A stretch of DNA of 64,000 nt from the NCBI GenBank assembly GCA_023974075.1, contig CM043785.1, forward strand, positions 23,997,169 to 24,061,168. The letters are read 5' to 3'. The position numbers and the translations under genes were made by a program. Source of the stretch: Chaenocephalus aceratus (lineage: Eukaryota > Chordata > Actinopteri > Perciformes > Channichthyidae). Of the stretch, positions 58,527 through 64,000 are shown one piece after another (the stretch's first letter is position 1; the number at the start of each line of letters is the position of its first letter). Under the pieces are notes generated by a model, which saw only the letters and a program-made list of their open reading frames with translations, was not told the origin of the DNA and made no database searches.

Positions 58527-58644
58527 GAGTCCGTGCTGAAGGGATGACTCTCAAAGTGTTCACTGCACAGACGAGAAGAAACGTTGGGGGTCCATTTATT
58601 CCTCCGGATGTTCAGCACCCACTGGTCCAGCCTGTCTGGATCAC
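58527..58644 (-). CDS. THAP-domain second-half exon
   Basis: Bounded by an acceptor (TTTCCTTTAG, ends 58645) and a possible donor near 58527 (ATGG|GTACAG). The frame DPDRLDQWVLNIRRNKWTPN, then VSSRLCSEHFESHPF, matches the second half of a THAP finger: a W, then W-x-P, then L-C-x2-H-F. THAP fingers bind DNA. The first-half exon with its C-x(2-4)-C pair was not found upstream, so the gene is partial or the exon lies farther away. It could be a host THAP gene or a domesticated or decaying P-like transposase. Confidence 0.65.
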
Positions 58645-59298
58645 CTAAAGGAAACCTTTATTCAAAAATACATGAAAACCGACCCAAAGACAACAGGAGG
58701 GTTAATGCCATATTCACTTAATAACGCATGAACAACTTTTACAAATATTTCTATATAGTCTGTGTTGGTAAATGTAATCTGGGTTGCACATTTCCTGCTG
58801 AAATACATGCCTACCAAGTTACTGCGTGGCACTTTGATAAAAACAGTGTAGTTCCACTATATAAGCGTTACATTCATAATCAAACAAGACAATATGCAAG
58901 ATAAATAGCTATTTGTTGTTATTCTTAATGCTTGTCATTCACACGTTAAGAAAATAAAATAAGTACCGATACATAGCAGAACAATTGTGGCGATGTTCAG
59001 CTTAATAAGCCTTGTTCAACATCATTTCTTTAGCTAATACTATAGCGGGCTGCAGGCGAACCAAGTCCGCGTTTCGTTGCATTCCTTGATCTCCAGTTAT
59101 AACGCCGGGCTCCGCTGCTGGCCGAAGCTAACGGAGCCGCAAAGGGCTAGCTACGGCTCCGGTTAGCTTCGGCGGCGGACTCCGGCGGCCACCACTGGGA
59201 TAATTGGGTCCCCTTTTAACATTTGCTCCCATTTAGCATTATGGGCGTCAAAGCCATAGACTATACAAGTCTTACCCAAGGCTGAATCATAAACTAAA

Positions 59299-59341
<43 letters not shown>

Positions 59342-60410
59342 TGTATTATACTATAAAGGGTTACGTCTTTAGCTGGCTAATAAGCTACATAACAAGCTAA
59401 GCTAACAAGCACACAAACACCTGCTAACGGGGTTAACATGTATAATATTATCATTTTACTCACCGAAAAAAGCAGAGAGTAGACTTCTTGGAAGTTCTGT
59501 TAGTACATTCAAGCGCACAGCACGATATCTTAATTGTCTGGTATATCACCACGAACACGACTAAAGCTAAAGGGTCAAGTACAGTACTATGACTAACTAA
59601 CGTTGTAGCCTCTATGGTTGTAGCCTAGCAGAGTGGACAAGTTGCTGTTAGCTGACAGTGAGGCATGTACGTGTCCATCAACGTGACCACGCCCTAATTT
59701 ATGCAAAAACGTTAAGACCTAATATAAATAAAAGGGTCGTGTTAGAAAACAATTCACTCACAGATCCATAATCATGAAGGTGGAATCTAACTATATCGAT
59801 AATAAAAATGTATGGAGCCAGGGATAGAAACATGTTTTGTTCTGCTGTAAAGTTGGGCATTTTAACATGGGGGTCTATGGAAATTGCTCCTTTCTGCAGC
59901 CATCGCCTATCGGCCAATATATGAACTGCAGTGTGTGGCACTTCCGTATTGGCTTCCCGGCTGTTCCCCAGAGTTTGCCGCTTGGTTTAGACCTGTGCCA
60001 GATGTTAAACTGAAGAAAAGGCATTCTTTAATTCAAATCATCATAGGCTCAGTTTGTTGTGGTTTACCATTATGTTTCATTGTGGTTATGTTATTTACTA
60101 TACGTATAATAAATGCAATTTTATATGCATAATGCCAATCCAATTGCAGGTTACAACCTCAGTGAACAAGGTATACAGTTACAGGTCAGGGTGATACCAT
60201 ACACAGAAACTATTTTAAGATAGAACTTTATTTATCTAAAGTTTTCGAATAGCAAAGGGCACAATAATTAAGGAATGGATTGTCTTTAAGTACAACCTGT
60301 GATTATTTTTGATGGAATCCTATAACTGCTACTGATCTCAGACAAAACTATTTGCAGCTTTGTAAGATCCATTGTTACCTTTTCAATTGCACAGCACCTG
60401 TGAAGACATG
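58645..60410. other. No gene; GC-rich hairpin and TA repeat
   Basis: 59122-59180 is a GC-rich island with an inverted pair, CCGAAGCTAACGGAGCCG against CGGCTCCGGTTAGCTTCGG, separated by about 15 bases. A TA repeat lies at 59301-59332. The island could be the promoter of the minus-strand THAP-like gene. Frames at 59699-60132 have no recognised motif. Confidence 0.4.
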
Positions 60411-60414
60411 CATT

Positions 60415-61062
60415 AGGCGCATTCACACTGCGGTACTTTTCCCACAAAGGTTCATGCGAACTTAGTTCATGATTGCGTTCACACCAAAAAGAGCCGGTAC
60501 TAAAATTAGTTCATGCGAACCTTTTTACCCCCTCTTTTGTGAGAAAAGAGCTATATTTATGATTGGCTGGGCGGATTGCAAACCACGCCCCGTAAAACTC
60601 CCAAAACGTTTTGTGAAGCCGCCATTTTATTATCCTCGCATTAGCATTATTAGCATTAGCCCAGCGCAGAAACGTAGAGAGACTAACTTATAGCAACACA
60701 AAATAAAACATGGGAGCGGTGGAGATGATGAGGTGTCGGCGTTCTGGCGATTTACTCGGAGGGCTTCAGTAGAAGCTGCTGGGAGTCCCAGCAGCTTCTA
60801 CTGAAGCCAGTCCCCAACTCCGGGGACTTCCGGCCGGGGACTTTGGGCGGCAGTATACGCTGTGATGTGGTTTGCGGCCTGCCAGTAAACCCAAAGCAGA
60901 AGAAGAAGAAGTGACGTCAGCGACTTCATTTGCCTAATCCACCCCCAGGGACTTTTTCCGGTGTGAACGCGATCTGTACTTAGTTCATGCGAACTAAAGA
61001 GTTCGCATGAACTAAGTTCGCATGAACCTTTGTGGGAAAAGTACCGCAGTGTGAATGCGCCT
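60415..61062. mobile_element. Long-TIR MITE, PIF/Harbinger-like (648 bp)
   Basis: Inverted ends of about 50 bp begin AGGCGCATTCACACTGCGGT, flanked by ATT on both sides (60412 and 61063). The CATTCACAC terminal motif and a 3-bp duplication suggest PIF/Harbinger, though that group prefers TWA. Inner repeats GTTCATGCGAACT form further palindromes. No transposase. Confidence 0.65.
60762..60808. repeat. 47-bp perfect palindrome
   Basis: Two 23-base arms (GGCTTCAGTAGAAGCTGC, then TGGGA, and its exact inverse) meet at a single central G at 60785. It lies inside the long-TIR MITE. Such short-spaced palindromes are usually unstable when replicated. Confidence 0.9.
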
Positions 61063-61065
61063 ATT

Positions 61066-62180
61066 GTTTTCACACTGGCACAGACCCTTAAATTATCTTC
61101 TCACTCACTCTCCTGTTTCCAGCAAACAAATGGCTCTTGGATTGCTGTGACAGCTGATCTGACAGTTAATAAATTCAGCGTATATTCAGCATCTCAGAAA
61201 AATGTTCTCCTTGGTTTGTCTGAACTCTTTGCCAGACCGCCTTCGACGCAGATGATGGAAATCAATATGAAGCTATTCTCTTTTGTGAGCAACTGACTCT
61301 TCAGGGCTACCTGAGGCTGCGGCTCACTCGCTGCTGTGGACCTTATCTGAACCATTTCCCCTAGAACTAATCACTGCTGGTATCATAATACTCTCTCACA
61401 CACACAAGTTAAAGTGGACTGGTAAGAGCACATAGTCTGCCAGTATGTAATATTGTTGCAATCAGAGCATGATGTAGCAAACCCTTGTTTGTGCTAACCC
61501 CTTTGGAAATGGAGGTCATTAAGGGGAATGAAATACAATTAAAGTGAGTCAGTGAAAGTAGAGAAACTTGAAGTCAAGCCTTTTCGAAGCACATGTGCAT
61601 GCAATCTGTAGTGAACAGTAGTTTGTGCAATCCATTCAGGTCTCTAAGCTAATCCCCCAAAAAGTCTGATAAGGATCATTATTAATCTAGAACTGCAGCA
61701 TTTAGTTTGTACAACAATAACTGATTAAGCATTAACCATTTTGAAATCAGGAAAAGTTTTAAGTGCTTTACAAGGTGAAAGAAGGAGGAAGAGATCAATA
61801 AAGGACTGGAAATGATTATTATTAAGGCTATAAATAAAAAAACAAGACAAAAGAACAACAAACCAAAGGTCTTTTGAAGGTGTACCACTGTGTCGAACTA
61901 AGATCTGAGTTGTGCTTGTCTAAACAGTGCACATCAGCCAGCAGAATTTTCTCACCTCTTCTCTGTAATACTGCTGAACTGTCAAAGAAATTTGAGCAGA
62001 TTTAGCAGGTTTGAGTCAATGATATCGTGTATGGTTTTGTTTCCGGTGCGGGTGCTCACTTTAGCAAAAGAGGACACACTGAAGGACACACTTTCAAACT
62101 AATAACTGCAAAGTCACAACAAACAAACAAAAAACACAATGAAAACATATTTTAAGGGCTGAGTGTAACGAAGGCAACTT
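61066..62180. other. No gene recognised
   Basis: AT-rich with nothing nameable. Sequence typical of the LINE 3' end begins at about 62160-62180. Confidence 0.4.
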
Positions 62181-64000
62181 CGTCACTATGGACTGACGGC
62201 TTTGGGGCCTGGGGTTTGCACTTTATGAAACAACTTCCCTTTGAACAGAAATAATGTCACTCGGCACTTTAGTAGTGAACAGTTTGCACTTTATTAGCGT
62301 GATTTGCACAGTACATTTTTATATAATTTATACTATTTATTGATGTAGTATTTATTAAATGATTAAACCGTATTAATTGGAATGTCGTCTGGCAAGATGC
62401 TGGTCGGGTACTCCTGAAAAGAGAGGGGTGTTAGCGGGAGCTCCGAAAGTGTTTATGCTTGTAAGGATGACAGCGGTTGAGAATAATCATTGTGTGCAAT
62501 AATATTTTTGAGCGTGTATATATCATGACGTTAAAGTTGCATTCATTATATAAGTGAACACTGTGTAAAGTGTACATTCATCACTTACCCATGCTGTCTC
62601 TTCGGCCCATTAATTTACATTTTTTGTCTGATATAAAATACAAAAAAATACAGTGGTCTTTTGCTAAATTGAACATTTTTTTTAAAAGTGATAACACAAG
62701 ATTGCAGACGTTTCTCAACTGGAAGCCATGATAGGTTTACTTTCTATCATGGTTTCTATGCATAACTCCAATATGAGTGCGCTTCGAACAGTGGAGAGCT
62801 AGTCTGGCAGCCTTGTTTTGAGCTATTTGTCATTTCTATATGTTTTTGCTGCTGATGACCATATGACCGGACAGTACTCAAGATGTGACAAAACCAGAGA
62901 CTGAATGACTTGTTTCAAAATGGTTGGTGTTACATACTTTGTACATTTTCTCGTCACAGCTATGCTCCTTCCCATTTTAGTTACGATACTGTTAAACTGC
63001 TAATTTTGAAAGTTCGCCTGCTATTTGTAACAAATGTAATGCAGAAGTTCCACGAGGAGGGAAAAAGGCAACGAGCTACAATACTTCGAACCTGATCAGT
63101 CACCTGAAACATCGCCATCGCTACGATGGTGTGTTAAAAGCGTACGAAGACGCCTGCGCTGCTAAACTAGCGGCAAATCCAAAGCCAGCTGCAAATGTAC
63201 CGGGGCTTTTACCTATCGACGAGGCTTTTGAAAAAGGCAAGAAGTTTGCCAGTTTTGCAACTCAAGGCATATGCTCGAACCGGAGCTGCCTGGACGCTGC
63301 AATCATGTTGCGCACTATCCGTGCTGACTTTTTGTACAATGTCCCACTGTCTGGCTTCCTGCATAAAGTCAAGTGCTCGGCGCAGTTGTGGCGAAATGTC
63401 GCTCCTCTGTTTTCATTGAAACAGCTCCTAATATCCGTTAGCGCAGCTCGGGCCACACATACACACACCCTCCCGGTCCTCCAGATGGCCAGTCGGTGCC
63501 TGCCGGTGAGCGTGGAAGTGTGGTCTGCCACAAGCGGGCGGCAGGAGCAGGGCTGTCAGCATCAGCTTGTAGATGGTATTTTAAAGTCGATGCGCTCTGA
63601 AACTACGGGGCGGGCACGGAAAAAAAATACACATGCGTTAATCGCGTTAAAATAATTAGTGGCGTACATTTTTTTTTATTATCGGTCTTGAGAAGCAGGA
63701 AGTTATCGGTATCGGTTTCAAAAAACCAATATCGTGCATCCCTAATCAGCATACATTATTACACTGGACTTATTTAATACGTAAGGAAGGTCATTTGTGA
63801 ATATAGAATACAACAAAGGCTCAAACTAACTCCCCTGTGGGACCCCACACTGCAACACCTTACTTTCAGAAAAGCTCCTATTGAAAAAGACTCGCTGACT
63901 TCTCCTAGTCAGGTAGCTCTCCATCCAACACATAGCAACAGAACCAAAGCCATAGCATTTGAGTTTGTTCAGCAGCAGACTATGATCGATTACATCGAAA
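62180..64000 (-). pseudogene. LINE reverse transcriptase remnant, interrupted by a hAT piece
   Basis: On the minus strand from the window edge: DHSLLLNKLKCYGFGSVAMC, then WMESYLTRRSQRVFF, VLQCGVPQGS and NDLPYVLNKSSVIMYAD. The last stops inside the YADD catalytic box at 63746, where hAT sequence begins. The later part VIQSLVLSHLEYCPVIWSSA (about 62930-62870) and LSWLPVEK lie beyond the hAT. A stop after VPQGS and many later breaks show decay. It belongs to the L2/CR1-like group by eye. The segment expected between YADD and VIQSL is missing. Confidence 0.8.
62996..63655 (+). pseudogene. hAT transposase N-terminus with BED zinc finger
   Basis: The frame is open from 62996 to the stop at 63655. 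It reads ICNKCNAEVPRGGKKATSYN, then TSNLISHLKHRHRYDGVLKA. This is a BED finger with C-x2-C and H-x(3-5)-H and the NTSNLxxHL signature of ZBED/hAT proteins. Downstream DEAFEKGKKF resembles the start of the hAT helical domain, after which homology fades. The right element end, ATATCGTGCATCCCTA at 63744, follows, flanked by ATCAGCAT. The left end is missing. Confidence 0.8.

Noticed and set aside
59122..59180. GC-rich inverted repeat as a small RNA gene
   Set aside because: A hairpin can be drawn, but it has no microRNA-like mismatch pattern that I can support. More likely a promoter island or repeat.
54232..59700. One large Kolobok or P-like element spanning the SGNH and THAP frames
   Set aside because: No matching terminal repeats or target duplication could be found around the pair.

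Overview
The window looks like non-coding, transposon-rich DNA from a ray-finned (teleost) fish. The evidence is long CA/TG microsatellites, an AT-rich background, and element families typical of fish: Ty3/gypsy with a gag-pol frameshift, DIRS tyrosine-recombinase retrotransposons, a Rex3/RTE-like LINE, L2/jockey-like LINEs, Tc1, many hAT elements, TTAA-inserting elements and a THAP-coding P-like element. I found no convincing conserved host gene. No RNA gene was recognised.

Layout: 1.6-6.1 kb is a Ty3/gypsy element (LTR, gag, protease, partial reverse transcriptase) split by two hAT-type insertions with perfect 8-bp target duplications and then cut by a 100-N gap. A Tc1 transposase remnant follows at 6.2-6.5 kb. 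At 9.43-14.56 kb lies a minus-strand DIRS-like element with open gag and tyrosine-recombinase frames, no recognisable reverse transcriptase, and a 45-bp GC-rich repeat array. At 15.5-18.9 kb a TTAA-inserting (piggyBac-like) element sits inside the left target duplication of a hAT element. 20.9-26.1 kb holds small TTAA elements, a hAT with a dimerisation-domain remnant and a Tc1 foldback. At 27.52-36.23 kb is a second, decayed minus-strand DIRS element. It is interrupted by a Rex3/RTE-like LINE, a BED-finger hAT and a THAP-coding P-like element. 39.3-49.6 kb is a mosaic of hAT, TTAA and nested LINE pieces. 52.2-53.5 kb is a complete hAT-type element. 54.2-56.1 kb holds a candidate spliced SGNH-hydrolase gene, with two probable exons of a minus-strand THAP-like gene at 57.3-58.6 kb. 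60.4-61.1 kb is a long-TIR MITE holding a 47-bp perfect palindrome. 62.2-64.0 kb is a minus-strand LINE interrupted by a hAT BED-finger fragment.

How the parts fit: insertion order can be read from nested target duplications. Both DIRS copies show the family's hallmark, an internal region complementary to the two joined ends. Their terminal repeats carry CCAAT and TATA-like motifs, and one also has a CRE palindrome. The most distinctive unit is the reverse-transcriptase-less DIRS element at 9.4-14.6 kb. All family assignments rest on reading motifs and repeats by eye; no search was run.
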